DNA from: Candidatus Cloacimonadota bacterium
Lineage (GTDB): Bacteria > Cloacimonadota > Cloacimonadia > Cloacimonadales > TCS61
DNA: 8,407 nt
Assembly (NCBI GenBank): GCA_021108055.1
Contig: JAIORR010000353.1
Location: forward strand, 1 to 8,407
Reading direction: 5' to 3'
A program made the translations under genes and the position numbers. The notes beneath the pieces were generated by a model, which was not told the DNA's origin, did not search any database, and saw only the letters and a program-made list of their open reading frames with translations. The stretch's first letter is position 1. Every line of letters begins with the position of its first letter. Below, one piece after another: positions 1 through 5,990 of this stretch.

Positions 1-1
1 T

Positions 2-70
2 GCTGAAATGAGAGAAGAAGCTTCTCTCAAAAGCATAGTGCGACTGGACTATCTGTTCGCTTTAGTTTGA
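2..70 (+). CDS. C-terminal tail of an upstream gene (partial, uncertain)
   Basis: Frame 2 is open from the window edge for 22 codons and ends in TGA at 68-70. It reads as a charged helix-like stretch (AEMREEASLK) followed by a more hydrophobic tail (VRLDYLFALV). The stop lies 17 bases before the ATG of the next gene, a spacing typical of co-transcribed genes. The piece is too short to assign a family, and an open frame of this length can occur by chance. It is reported because it would explain why no promoter-like stretch precedes the gene at 88. Confidence 0.35.
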   Translation, partial: AEMREEASLKSIVRLDYLFALV

Positions 71-76
71 TCCGAC

Positions 77-82
77 AAAGGA
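77..82 (+). promoter_or_regulatory. Ribosome binding site that fixes the start at 88
   Basis: AAAGGA lies 5 bases before the ATG at 88. The reading frame can be extended back to a TTG at 67, but that codon has no comparable upstream SD and overlaps the TGA of the possible upstream gene. ATG 88 is therefore the better start. Confidence 0.7.
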
Positions 83-87
83 ATTCT

Positions 88-1110
88 ATGAAATACAAAT
101 TGCAAATAAATGATAAAACCTTAACAGAAGATAAAATCTATAATTATATTTCTGAGTGCAAAAATCTACCTGACATTCTAAATTTATTAAATCTGAATCT
201 CTTTTCTATCGAAAGACTCGAACCACCTTTTGGTGAATTACGTTCCGAACATTTAATAAAAGCTTTGGAAATTGCTGATTACTTTAAAAATGATGAAATA
301 ATATCTAAAATACCTTTATTGAAAAAGATCTATTCAGTATTTGCATCAAAAAAGCAAAACAAAAAAGATGTTGTTAATAAATCTCATATCGATTTCTACA
401 AATCAAGATTCCCTGATCTGCAAATCAGTAACTCCGGCTGGAATAATGTAATGAATAAAATCAGTCTTGAAACTTTTATCAGTATAGATATAATTTCCGA
501 GAAGGCAGTTATAATATGGAATTCACTTCCACATTTTCTAACAACAAATTCCTGCTCCGGGCATTATGACGCAAACAGGTATTTCAGCTTTTCAGATTTT
601 TATCTTAAATTTGATGCAAATACAATTAATATCTCTAATGTATTTGATATACTAAAATCTGCGTTTGCCGAATTTGATTCAAATATCTTCAAAATAGATA
701 TTGAGATCAATGATAACCAGTTGGGAATAAAATTCTTTCAAATCCCTCCGGAAAAATGGATTGCAGAGAATGACAAAATCCCGATAATAGATTTGTGTAC
801 CGAATATTTTGAACAATTTAAAGTTACATTTAATACAGATAAAGATTTTGAAGATTTCAATATTGAAAAATATACTTCCGTAATTGAAGCAGTCGAGTTT
901 GTTCGTAAAAATTTATGGAAATATATTAATCAAATGAATTTAAATCTGAAAATCAGTGATTCTGAAGATAAATTATTTTGGAAAATATTTCAGCGAAGAT
1001 GCCTGATTTTTGAAGAAACTTATAAAGATTATTATACTTCTGACAAAGCTCTTAATAATATTAACTTATTCTGGGAAAAGATAGAAGATACAGGAAATGA
1101 GCTTCAATAA
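88..1110 (+). CDS. Hypothetical protein with an SCSGH motif
   Basis: This is a 340-aa protein I cannot assign to a family. No signal peptide or membrane segment is visible, so it is probably cytoplasmic. Residues 1-90 are helical in character and rich in Lys, Ile, Leu and Asn. The middle part has a hydrophobic strand (AVIIWNSLPHF, about 140-150) leading into NSCSGH at 154-159, then an aromatic stretch (YFSFSDFYLKF, 165-175). A Ser-Cys-Ser-Gly motif after a strand resembles the core motif of TYW3/Taw3-type wybutosine methyltransferases, and similar TTxSCSGH segments exist in uncharacterised bacterial proteins. This is only a local resemblance and I do not assign that function. The C-terminal third is rich in aromatic and acidic residues. 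The gene is more AT-rich than its neighbours (15 G/C at 121-180 against 27 at 1261-1320), which fits acquired or accessory DNA. The start at ATG 88 is set by AAAGGA at 77-82. Confidence 0.8.
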   Translation: MKYKLQINDKTLTEDKIYNYISECKNLPDILNLLNLNLFSIERLEPPFGELRSEHLIKALEIADYFKNDEIISKIPLLKKIYSVFASKKQNKKDVVNKSHIDFYKSRFPDLQISNSGWNNVMNKISLETFISIDIISEKAVIIWNSLPHFLTTNSCSGHYDANRYFSFSDFYLKFDANTINISNVFDILKSAFAEFDSNIFKIDIEINDNQLGIKFFQIPPEKWIAENDKIPIIDLCTEYFEQFKVTFNTDKDFEDFNIEKYTSVIEAVEFVRKNLWKYINQMNLNLKISDSEDKLFWKIFQRRCLIFEETYKDYYTSDKALNNINLFWEKIEDTGNELQ

Positions 1111-1122
1111 ATATTTTTAACA

Positions 1123-1151
1123 TTGACTTCTAAAATATAAAAATAAACTTT
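1123..1151 (+). promoter_or_regulatory. Possible promoter for the MATE gene
   Basis: The 71-base gap between 1110 and 1182 is very AT-rich and contains TTGACT at 1123-1128. A weak downstream element, TAAACTTT at 1144-1151, sits 18 bases after the TTG and partly resembles the Bacteroidota TAnnTTTG box. Neither element is strong. The call rests mainly on the composition break and on a different kind of gene starting here. Confidence 0.2.
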
Positions 1152-1170
1152 TCCAATAAATATAAAATAT

Positions 1171-1175
1171 AAGGA
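1171..1175 (+). promoter_or_regulatory. Ribosome binding site supporting a TTG start at 1182
   Basis: AAGGA sits 6 bases before TTG 1182. The first internal Met is at residue 27, inside the first membrane helix, so an ATG start would cut into the fold. The TTG is the likely initiation codon. Confidence 0.7.
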
Positions 1176-1181
1176 ATTAAA

Positions 1182-2540
1182 TTGGCTGAGAGAGGAATAA
1201 AAAAAGCAAAACTAATCGAAGGACCTGTAGGCAAAACGCTTATAAACTTGACCATTCCAATGTTCTTTGCCATGGTCGGGATGGTTGCCTTCAACCTGGT
1301 GGATACATTTTTTGTAGGAAAACTGGGGACGAACGAACTGGCAGCACTCAGCTTCACATTTCCTGTGGTTCTGGTAATAAACAGCATAGCTCTGGGAATC
1401 GGGATGGGAGCTGCTGCATTGATCTCCCGCTCCATCGGAGAAGGAGACCATCACAAAGTTCAAAGGTTCACAACAGATGGACTCACGCTTGCTTTTTTAA
1501 TAGTTATCGTTTTTGTAATTATCGGTCTTTCCACCATTAATCCGCTGTTCAAGGCTTTGGGAGCTACTGCTGAAATACTACCGCTCATCAAAAAATATAT
1601 GAGCATCTGGTATTATGGAATGGTTTTTGTAATCGTACCGATGGTAGGCAATAATGCGATCCGTGCAACAGGAGATTCCAAAACACCGAGTGCAATAATG
1701 ATGGTTGCAGTTACTATGAACTTCATTATGGACCCATTGTTGATATTTGGTATCGGTCCTTTCCCACGGCTTGGAATTGCCGGGGCTGCCCTCTCCACCG
1801 TTCTGGCAAGATTCACCACATTCTCGGTTGCTTTGTGGGTGCTGGGTCACCGGGAAAAAATGATATCTTTTGCCAATTTGAAAATAAAAGAAGTCCTGGC
1901 TTCCTGGAAATCGATCCTGTTCATTGGTGTACCCATAGCAAGTGCCAGAATAATGATTCCGGTATCGATGGGCATCATAACCAGAATTATAGCAGATTAT
2001 GGACCAAAAGCCGTTGCCGGTTTTGGAGTTTCTTCCCGAATAGAATTTTTTGGATTAGCTGCCATAATAGCATTATCATCTGTTCTGGGACCATTTGTCG
2101 GACAAAACCTCGGTGCCAGAAAATTAGACAGGGTTCACCGCGGAATTAAATTAAGTAAACTATTTGCAATGATCTGGGGAGCTTTGATACTTATGATTTT
2201 GATCTTTGCTTCCAAACCTATTGCTATAATATTTAATAAAGACCAGCAGGTTGTTTCGACTATAGTAATATATTTAACGATCGTTCCCTTTTCTTATGGT
2301 ATGCGGGGGATCATTTATCTCTGTAACGTCTCTCTTAATGTTCTTCATAAACCTCTGCAAGCTGCCGGTCTTATGTTCATTCAGATGTTCTTGTTATATA
2401 TACCACTTGCCTATTTTGGTTCAAAATACTTCGCTCTGAAAGGATTATTTTTTGGTGTTGCCGCAGCTTATGTTATTTCCGGTATTATGGCTCATTTTGT
2501 TTTGAAGAAATACCTTTCTGACTTTGAGAGGAAAAGTTAA
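1182..2540 (+). CDS. MATE family multidrug/cation efflux transporter
   Basis: This is a 452-aa inner-membrane protein, the usual length for the MATE family, predicted to export drugs or other organic compounds in exchange for Na+ or H+. About twelve hydrophobic segments form two six-helix halves joined around residues 225-245. Family hallmarks are visible: NLVDTFFVGKLG (38-49) with Asp41 in helix 1, GAAALISRSIGEGD (76-89), RATGDSKTP (161-169), NFIMDP (180-185) with Asn180 and Asp184, and SVLGPFVGQNLGARK (300-314). Asp41, Asn180 and Asp184 match the positions that form the cation/proton site in the N-lobe of archaeal PfMATE, which suggests a DinF/NorM-like transporter that keeps ion coupling. 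The substrate cannot be read from sequence. The gene begins with TTG and is followed 5 bases later by the YjbR-like gene, probably on the same transcript. No regulator of the MarR or TetR type is seen next to it. Confidence 0.95.
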   Translation: MAERGIKKAKLIEGPVGKTLINLTIPMFFAMVGMVAFNLVDTFFVGKLGTNELAALSFTFPVVLVINSIALGIGMGAAALISRSIGEGDHHKVQRFTTDGLTLAFLIVIVFVIIGLSTINPLFKALGATAEILPLIKKYMSIWYYGMVFVIVPMVGNNAIRATGDSKTPSAIMMVAVTMNFIMDPLLIFGIGPFPRLGIAGAALSTVLARFTTFSVALWVLGHREKMISFANLKIKEVLASWKSILFIGVPIASARIMIPVSMGIITRIIADYGPKAVAGFGVSSRIEFFGLAAIIALSSVLGPFVGQNLGARKLDRVHRGIKLSKLFAMIWGALILMILIFASKPIAIIFNKDQQVVSTIVIYLTIVPFSYGMRGIIYLCNVSLNVLHKPLQAAGLMFIQMFLLYIPLAYFGSKYFALKGLFFGVAAAYVISGIMAHFVLKKYLSDFERKS

Positions 2541-2545
2541 CTTAA

Positions 2546-2911
2546 ATGATAGATCTTGAAATCCTTAGAAACTATTGTTCACGGAAGAAAGGAGTCACGG
2601 AAGATTTTCCATTTAACGATGTTACAATGGTCATAAAGGTGGGAAGCAAAATGTTCGTCCTTATATCTTTGAATGAACAGCCGCTGCGAATAAATTTGAA
2701 ATGTGATCCATTTGCAGCAGAGCAGCTACGGCAGATGTATCCGTCCGTTCTTCCCGGCTATTATATGGACAAAAGGCACTGGAATACTATTATCCTGGAT
2801 GGCACTATTCCGGATAAGATCATATTTAGAATGATAGACGATTCTTACGAGCTTGTATTTGCAAAACTGCGAAAAAAAGAGAAGGAAGTCATAAAGAAAA
2901 GTCGTGATTGA
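2546..2911 (+). CDS. MmcQ/YjbR family protein
   Basis: This small protein of 121 aa spans the full length of the MmcQ/YjbR (CyaY-like fold) family. Family signatures appear in order: FPFNDVTMVIKVGSKMFVLI (21-40), LRINLKCDP (47-55), then LPGYYMDKRHWNTIILDG (69-86) with the characteristic PGY...K.HWN core, and DDSYELVFAKL (98-108). The C-terminal 15 residues are strongly basic. Family members are often labelled DNA-binding because of the E. coli YjbR structure, but their cellular role is not settled. The ATG lies 5 bases after the MATE stop codon. The only purine-rich SD candidate (GAGAGG, 2526-2531) lies inside the end of the MATE gene and is somewhat distant, so translational coupling is likely. 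The pairing with a transporter does not by itself reveal a function. Confidence 0.9.
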   Translation: MIDLEILRNYCSRKKGVTEDFPFNDVTMVIKVGSKMFVLISLNEQPLRINLKCDPFAAEQLRQMYPSVLPGYYMDKRHWNTIILDGTIPDKIIFRMIDDSYELVFAKLRKKEKEVIKKSRD

Positions 2912-2922
2912 ATTTTTCAGTC

Positions 2923-2950
2923 TTGACAAAGATAGTATTAATTATTTTTT
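2923..2950 (+). promoter_or_regulatory. Possible promoter for the c-di-GMP gene trio
   Basis: The 89-base gap before 3001 holds a perfect TTGACA at 2923-2928. No good sigma-70 -10 box lies at 16-18 bases. A Bacteroidota-like element, TATTTTTT at 2943-2950 (consensus TAnnTTTG, last base differing), begins 17 bases after the TTG; TTTCTTTG at 2948-2955 is an alternative. No terminator-like hairpin follows the YjbR-like gene, so read-through from upstream is also possible. Confidence 0.25.
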
Positions 2951-2986
2951 CTTTGTTAGAATTTCTTTAAGAATAATCATCTAAGC

Positions 2987-2992
2987 AAGGAG
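2987..2992 (+). promoter_or_regulatory. Strong ribosome binding site supporting a TTG start at 3001
   Basis: AAGGAG is 8 bases before TTG 3001. The next Met in frame is residue 51, inside the second membrane segment, so the TTG is almost certainly the true start. Confidence 0.75.
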
Positions 2993-3000
2993 AAAGATAA

Positions 3001-4302
3001 TTGAATATTTCTTCCAAACGCTCATTATATTCTCTTGTACTACCGGGTATTCTCATTATATGTGCATCACTGCTGATCTGGAGATGGGATAGCCTCATAG
3101 AGAACGTAAAAGATATTAACGAATTCCGTGCCTTGCTTGTAATCCTGCCGATGGTTCCTTACATTTTATTTTTCATTACCACAATCCTGGGTTTGCGCAC
3201 AAACAATATCGGGTTAATACTGGTCTCTTTGTCTTATGCCGTTTCATATTTTGCGGTTAACATCGTTGATATCAATATTTCCTCTATTCCAAAGATAGTT
3301 CTTTTTATTCTGCCGCTGAATATCATTTTATTCAGTAATTTAAAAAAAAGAAGGTTCACTTCTAAAACAGGAACAACATGTTTTTTTATAATGATTTTTC
3401 AGATCATTATCATCTGGTTCTTTTGTTACATCGTAGATAATCCCGATTCCAGGTTTGTTTTCGACTTGAATAAAGAATTTCCGAATGTAGGTCAGAAGCT
3501 TTTTCTCCATTCGAAATTTTTCTTTAAAATTTTTAGCTATGATCTGATCTTTGATAATATTCCCTTCATATCAATTCTTTCATTATTCACCGCTATGTTG
3601 ATCCTTTCGATCAATCTTGTTAATAATAAAAATATCCAACTGGCAGGAGCAGCAGGTTCACTTATTTCTGCATTCATCGGGATTTCTTCATCATCTGTTC
3701 AGCCTGCAATGATGATATATTTTTCCACTGCCGGATTGATCCTCATCATCACAACTATCGAAGCATCCTTCTCGATGGCTTATATCGATGAACTTACTGG
3801 ACTTGCAGGAAGAAGAAGCATGTCCGAAGCCATGATGAATCTGGGAAGAAACTACTCCATTGCAATGATAGACATCGACCTTTTTAAAAAATTCAATGAT
3901 ACATACGGACACAAAACCGGTGATCAGGTTTTAAAAATGGTTGCCGCAAAAATAGCAACCGTCTCCGGAAATGCAAAAGCATACCGCTTTGGCGGAGAAG
4001 AATTCACAATTATCTTTCCCGGAAAGAAAGCAGATGAAGCCAAACCATATTTAGAAGAACTCAGAGAGGATATCGAATTCACTCCATTTGTCGTACGAGG
4101 AAAAGAAAGAAAAGGAAGCAGTCCGGAAAATCGCGGAAATAATTCTTTTGCTAACCAGAAAACGGCAAAAGTAACAATAAGTATCGGCGTTGCTTCTTAC
4201 AGCAAAATTCTTACAAAACCGGAAAAAGTTTTAAAAGCCGCAGATAAAGTTCTTTACAAAGCTAAACGAGCTGGAAGAAATAAGGTGTTAATACAAAAAT
4301 AA
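3001..4302 (+). CDS. Membrane-anchored GGDEF diguanylate cyclase without I-site
   Basis: This 433-aa protein is predicted to join two GTP molecules into cyclic-di-GMP at the inner membrane. About eight hydrophobic segments fill residues 9-256 (roughly 9-27, 44-64, 71-90, 97-112, 127-146, 188-207, 213-230 and 236-255), with no recognised sensor domain, so the membrane part itself may sense the signal. The GGDEF domain runs from about 258 to 433: DELTGLAGRR (263-272), IDIDLFKKFNDTYGHKTGDQ (290-309) with metal-binding Asp291, the intact signature RFGGEEF (329-335), ISIGVA (393-398) and AADKVLYKAKRAGRNKV (413-429). All substrate and metal positions I can check are present, so it should be active. 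The RxxD inhibitory site is absent: its Arg and Asp positions, nine and six residues before GGEEF, are Ser322 and Ala325. Between GGEEF and SIGVA there is a long polar insertion (about 363-389). The gene leads a tight cluster with an HD-GYP phosphodiesterase 22 bases downstream. Confidence 0.93.
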   Translation: MNISSKRSLYSLVLPGILIICASLLIWRWDSLIENVKDINEFRALLVILPMVPYILFFITTILGLRTNNIGLILVSLSYAVSYFAVNIVDINISSIPKIVLFILPLNIILFSNLKKRRFTSKTGTTCFFIMIFQIIIIWFFCYIVDNPDSRFVFDLNKEFPNVGQKLFLHSKFFFKIFSYDLIFDNIPFISILSLFTAMLILSINLVNNKNIQLAGAAGSLISAFIGISSSSVQPAMMIYFSTAGLILIITTIEASFSMAYIDELTGLAGRRSMSEAMMNLGRNYSIAMIDIDLFKKFNDTYGHKTGDQVLKMVAAKIATVSGNAKAYRFGGEEFTIIFPGKKADEAKPYLEELREDIEFTPFVVRGKERKGSSPENRGNNSFANQKTAKVTISIGVASYSKILTKPEKVLKAADKVLYKAKRAGRNKVLIQK

Positions 4303-4324
4303 ATTATTTTTAGGGTAGGTAAGT

Positions 4325-5404
4325 ATGGAAAATAATAAATCAAATGAACTTGAACAATTAAAAAAGCAATGCTGGGAAACAAAAACCAGACTCGAAAAAA
4401 CTAATAATTTCCTCAGAAACATCCTGGAAAGTTCTTCTGCTATTTCCGTTATTTCCACAGACCTTCAGCAAAATGTTCTATACTGGAACTCCGGAGCTGA
4501 AAATATTTTCGGATACAAATCTTCTGAAATTGTAGGAAAGCATAAGATCGATATTATTTACTCCGGAATAAATACTTCCAAAAAGGCAGATCACATTAGA
4601 AAACAAATTGTAAAAACAAAAAAAGGAGCTGTTTGTGAATTGCGTCAGATAACTAAGAGCGGACGTCAACTATGGAGCAAAATGACCCTTACTCCCAGCT
4701 TTGATGACAAAGGAAACGTTATCGGTATCCTGGGAATTGGAGAAGATATCACCGAGCATAAAAAAGCGGATAAAGAACTTCATCTGACTATGAATAGATT
4801 GAAAAAAACACTGGAAGGAATTATTCATACAACAGAAATAATCATTGAAACCAGAGATCCATATACCGCCGGACACCAAAGAAGAGTTGCCAATTTAGCA
4901 CAGGCTATCGCAAGAAATATGGGACTATCAGACCATACTATCGAAGGACTTTATATGGTTGGCGTAATTCACGATCTTGGTAAAATATCGGTCCCCGCAG
5001 AAATCCTGAGTATGCCGCGAAGGTTGACCAGTGCGGAAATGACCCTTATACGAACTCATCCAAAAACCGGCTATGATATATTAAAACCTATCCATTTCCC
5101 CTGGCCTGTTGCCGAAATAATTCTTCAACATCATGAAAGATTAGATGGTTCCGGCTATCCTAACAGATTATCGGGAAAAGATATTATGCTTGAAGCTCGG
5201 GTCATCGCTGTTGCCGACGTTGTAGAAGCAATGGCTTCTCATCGCCCTTATAGATCTGCATTCACATTAAATAGAGCACTGGGAGAAATTAACCAGAACA
5301 AAGATATTCTTTATGATGCAAAAGTTGTGGAAGCCTGCCTCGATCTATTTAAAAATAAAAAATATAAACTGGAAAAATCTATGAATTTACAACCAAAAAA
5401 ATAA
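4325..5404 (+). CDS. PAS/HD-GYP cyclic-di-GMP phosphodiesterase
   Basis: This 359-aa soluble protein is predicted to hydrolyse cyclic-di-GMP. Residues 1-30 form a charged, coiled-coil-like helix. A PAS domain follows (about 30-145: NILESSSAISVISTD, ENIFGYKSSEIVG, ending GIGEDITEHKKAD) and a linker helix (145-165) leads into the HD-GYP domain (about 166-350). Catalytic and metal residues are all seen: His184 (GHQRRVA), the HD pair His216-Asp217 with Lys220 (HDLGK), His245 (THP), His269-His270-Glu271 (HHER), DGSGYP (274-279) and Asp298 (VIAVAD). The complete GYP motif argues for true HD-GYP phosphodiesterase activity. There is no receiver domain and no membrane segment, so regulation should come through the PAS pocket; its ligand is unknown. 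The start codon follows AGGGTAGGT (4312-4320). It sits 22 bases after the cyclase and 9 bases before the zinc-ribbon gene, so the three are probably co-transcribed. Confidence 0.95.
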   Translation: MENNKSNELEQLKKQCWETKTRLEKTNNFLRNILESSSAISVISTDLQQNVLYWNSGAENIFGYKSSEIVGKHKIDIIYSGINTSKKADHIRKQIVKTKKGAVCELRQITKSGRQLWSKMTLTPSFDDKGNVIGILGIGEDITEHKKADKELHLTMNRLKKTLEGIIHTTEIIIETRDPYTAGHQRRVANLAQAIARNMGLSDHTIEGLYMVGVIHDLGKISVPAEILSMPRRLTSAEMTLIRTHPKTGYDILKPIHFPWPVAEIILQHHERLDGSGYPNRLSGKDIMLEARVIAVADVVEAMASHRPYRSAFTLNRALGEINQNKDILYDAKVVEACLDLFKNKKYKLEKSMNLQPKK

Positions 5405-5413
5405 GGAGAAACT

Positions 5414-5746
5414 ATGTTCTGTCCAAAATGCAGATGTGAATTTCTGAAAGGGATAATTGAATGTCCTGAATGTAAAGTTTCGTTAGTTGCCAAACTTCCA
5501 CCGGAAGAATTCGTAGAATTCGTAAAAGTATTTGAATCAGCAAATCCAAATCTGACTGTTATTATCAAATCAATTCTGGATGATGCAAAAATCAAATATT
5601 TCGTTAAAGGCGAACACATGCAGAATGTTTTTGGAGGTCAATTGCAATTTACTCCCAAAGCAGGAATTGGAAACGCAGAATTCCTTGTAAGCAAAGAAGA
5701 TGAAGAAGTTGCTAAAGAACTTCTTAAAGCAATCGATGATAAATAA
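5414..5746 (+). CDS. Zinc-ribbon protein with DUF2007-like C-terminal domain
   Basis: This 110-aa cytoplasmic protein has two parts. Residues 1-22 form a small treble-clef or zinc-ribbon knuckle (CPKC at 3-6, CPEC at 17-20, with an extra Cys8), likely to bind one zinc ion. Residues 33-108 (VKVFESANPNLTVIIKSILD, then IKYFVKGEH, a GG turn, FLVSKEDEEVAKELLKAI) fit the DUF2007 pattern, also called putative prokaryotic signal-transducing protein: a helix that scans two related strands, then an Asp/Glu-rich turn and a final helix. No enzymatic motif is visible. Its biochemical role is unknown. AAGGAG at 5403-5408 gives a good SD 5 bases before the ATG and overlaps the stop codon of the HD-GYP gene, which supports one operon. 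A role as an accessory or signal-binding partner of the c-di-GMP enzymes is only an inference from position. Confidence 0.85.
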   Translation: MFCPKCRCEFLKGIIECPECKVSLVAKLPPEEFVEFVKVFESANPNLTVIIKSILDDAKIKYFVKGEHMQNVFGGQLQFTPKAGIGNAEFLVSKEDEEVAKELLKAIDDK

Positions 5747-5779
5747 GTTTTGTAAAATAAAGTGTTTTTTGTCATCTTG

Positions 5780-5797
5780 ATCCGGCAGTTGCCGGAT
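5780..5797. repeat. Perfect short GC-rich palindrome
   Basis: ATCCGGCAGTTGCCGGAT is a perfect 8-base inverted repeat around a 2-base centre, or 7 pairs with a 4-base loop. It is the most GC-rich spot in the gap. It begins 34 bases after the stop codon of the zinc-ribbon gene. A T-run (TTTTTT, 5765-5770) lies before it rather than after it on the + strand, so it is not a classical terminator. The adjoining GTCATCTTGATCC resembles the GTCATCCTGA-type edge of REP-like dispersed repeats, which would fit a repeat that also protects the mRNA 3' end. Confidence 0.6.
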
Positions 5798-5834
5798 AAT
5801 GCTATGAAATGTAATGAATTAACCGACTTCTTTT

Positions 5835-5871
5835 TAACCCGTTAAATTTTTTGTTCCATTTAAACGGGTTA
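5835..5871. repeat. Long inverted repeat with T-rich loop
   Basis: TAACCCGTTAAAT at 5835-5847 pairs with ATTTAAACGGGTTA at 5858-5871, leaving one unpaired base in the right arm and a 10-base loop TTTTTGTTCC. The stem is about 13 pairs. No T-run follows on either strand, so a factor-independent terminator is doubtful. It could be an mRNA-stabilising hairpin, an operator for a dimeric regulator (the half-site would be AACCCGTT), or part of the receptor's leader. Confidence 0.6.
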
Positions 5872-5934
5872 GGTGTGGGATTCAAGATCGTAAAAAAAGA
5901 TAATATATCGTTCATGGTATTCAGGAAAAAGTAA

Positions 5935-5983
5935 CTTTCCGAATCTCATTCAGAAGATTTCCTTTGGTGGAAGCTTCGGAAAG
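5935..5983 (+). promoter_or_regulatory. Inverted repeat that can mask the receptor's ribosome binding site
   Basis: CTTTCCGAA (5935-5943) is the exact reverse complement of TTCGGAAAG (5975-5983). The right arm overlaps the first four bases of the SD sequence AAAGGA (5980-5985), which stands 5 bases before the ATG at 5991. The 31-base loop contains a smaller TTCC/GGAA pairing (around 5959-5972). If the RNA folds this way, ribosome access to the receptor mRNA would be reduced, giving a possible point of translational control by a ligand, RNA, protein or temperature. The folding is deduced from complementarity only. Confidence 0.5.
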
Positions 5984-5990
5984 GAAAAAA

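Larger units (their letters stand above)
5747..5990 (+). other. Structured intergenic region before the TonB receptor
   Basis: This 244-base gap is the longest non-coding stretch in the window. It holds three independent inverted repeats (5780-5797, 5835-5871, 5935-5983), described separately. I see no match to c-di-GMP, cobalamin or other familiar riboswitch cores and no hairpin followed by a T-run, so neither a canonical intrinsic terminator for the upstream operon nor a known aptamer can be called. The only -10-like sequence is TAATAT near 5901-5906 and it lacks a convincing -35 partner. Confidence 0.6.

Noticed and set aside
11..27. Inverted repeat AGAGAA/TTCTCT near the window edge
   Set aside because: It is short, lies inside a probable coding tail, and is not followed by a T-run; alternating GA/CT sequence gives such pairs easily.
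1130..1435. Minus-strand open frame over the start of the MATE gene, and similar frames at 1212-1463, 1578-1850 and 1613-1819
   Set aside because: They lie antisense to a clear MATE transporter, have no recognisable domains and no upstream SD; their composition mirrors the coding strand.
1835..2149. Second + strand frame of 104 codons inside the MATE gene
   Set aside because: It is out of frame with well-conserved MATE motifs, and its Cys/Trp/Arg-rich composition is unlike a real protein.
2546..2911. Antitoxin or dedicated regulator of the MATE gene
   Set aside because: The protein is a full-length MmcQ/YjbR relative with no helix-turn-helix and no adjacent toxin-like gene.
5747..5770. TTTTGTAAAA and a following T-run as a terminator for the c-di-GMP operon
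   Set aside because: The stem would be only four A-T pairs, too weak for a Rho-independent terminator.
5747..5990. Riboswitch (c-di-GMP or cobalamin) before the receptor
   Set aside because: I looked for the conserved core sequences of these classes and did not find them, although a new structured leader remains possible.
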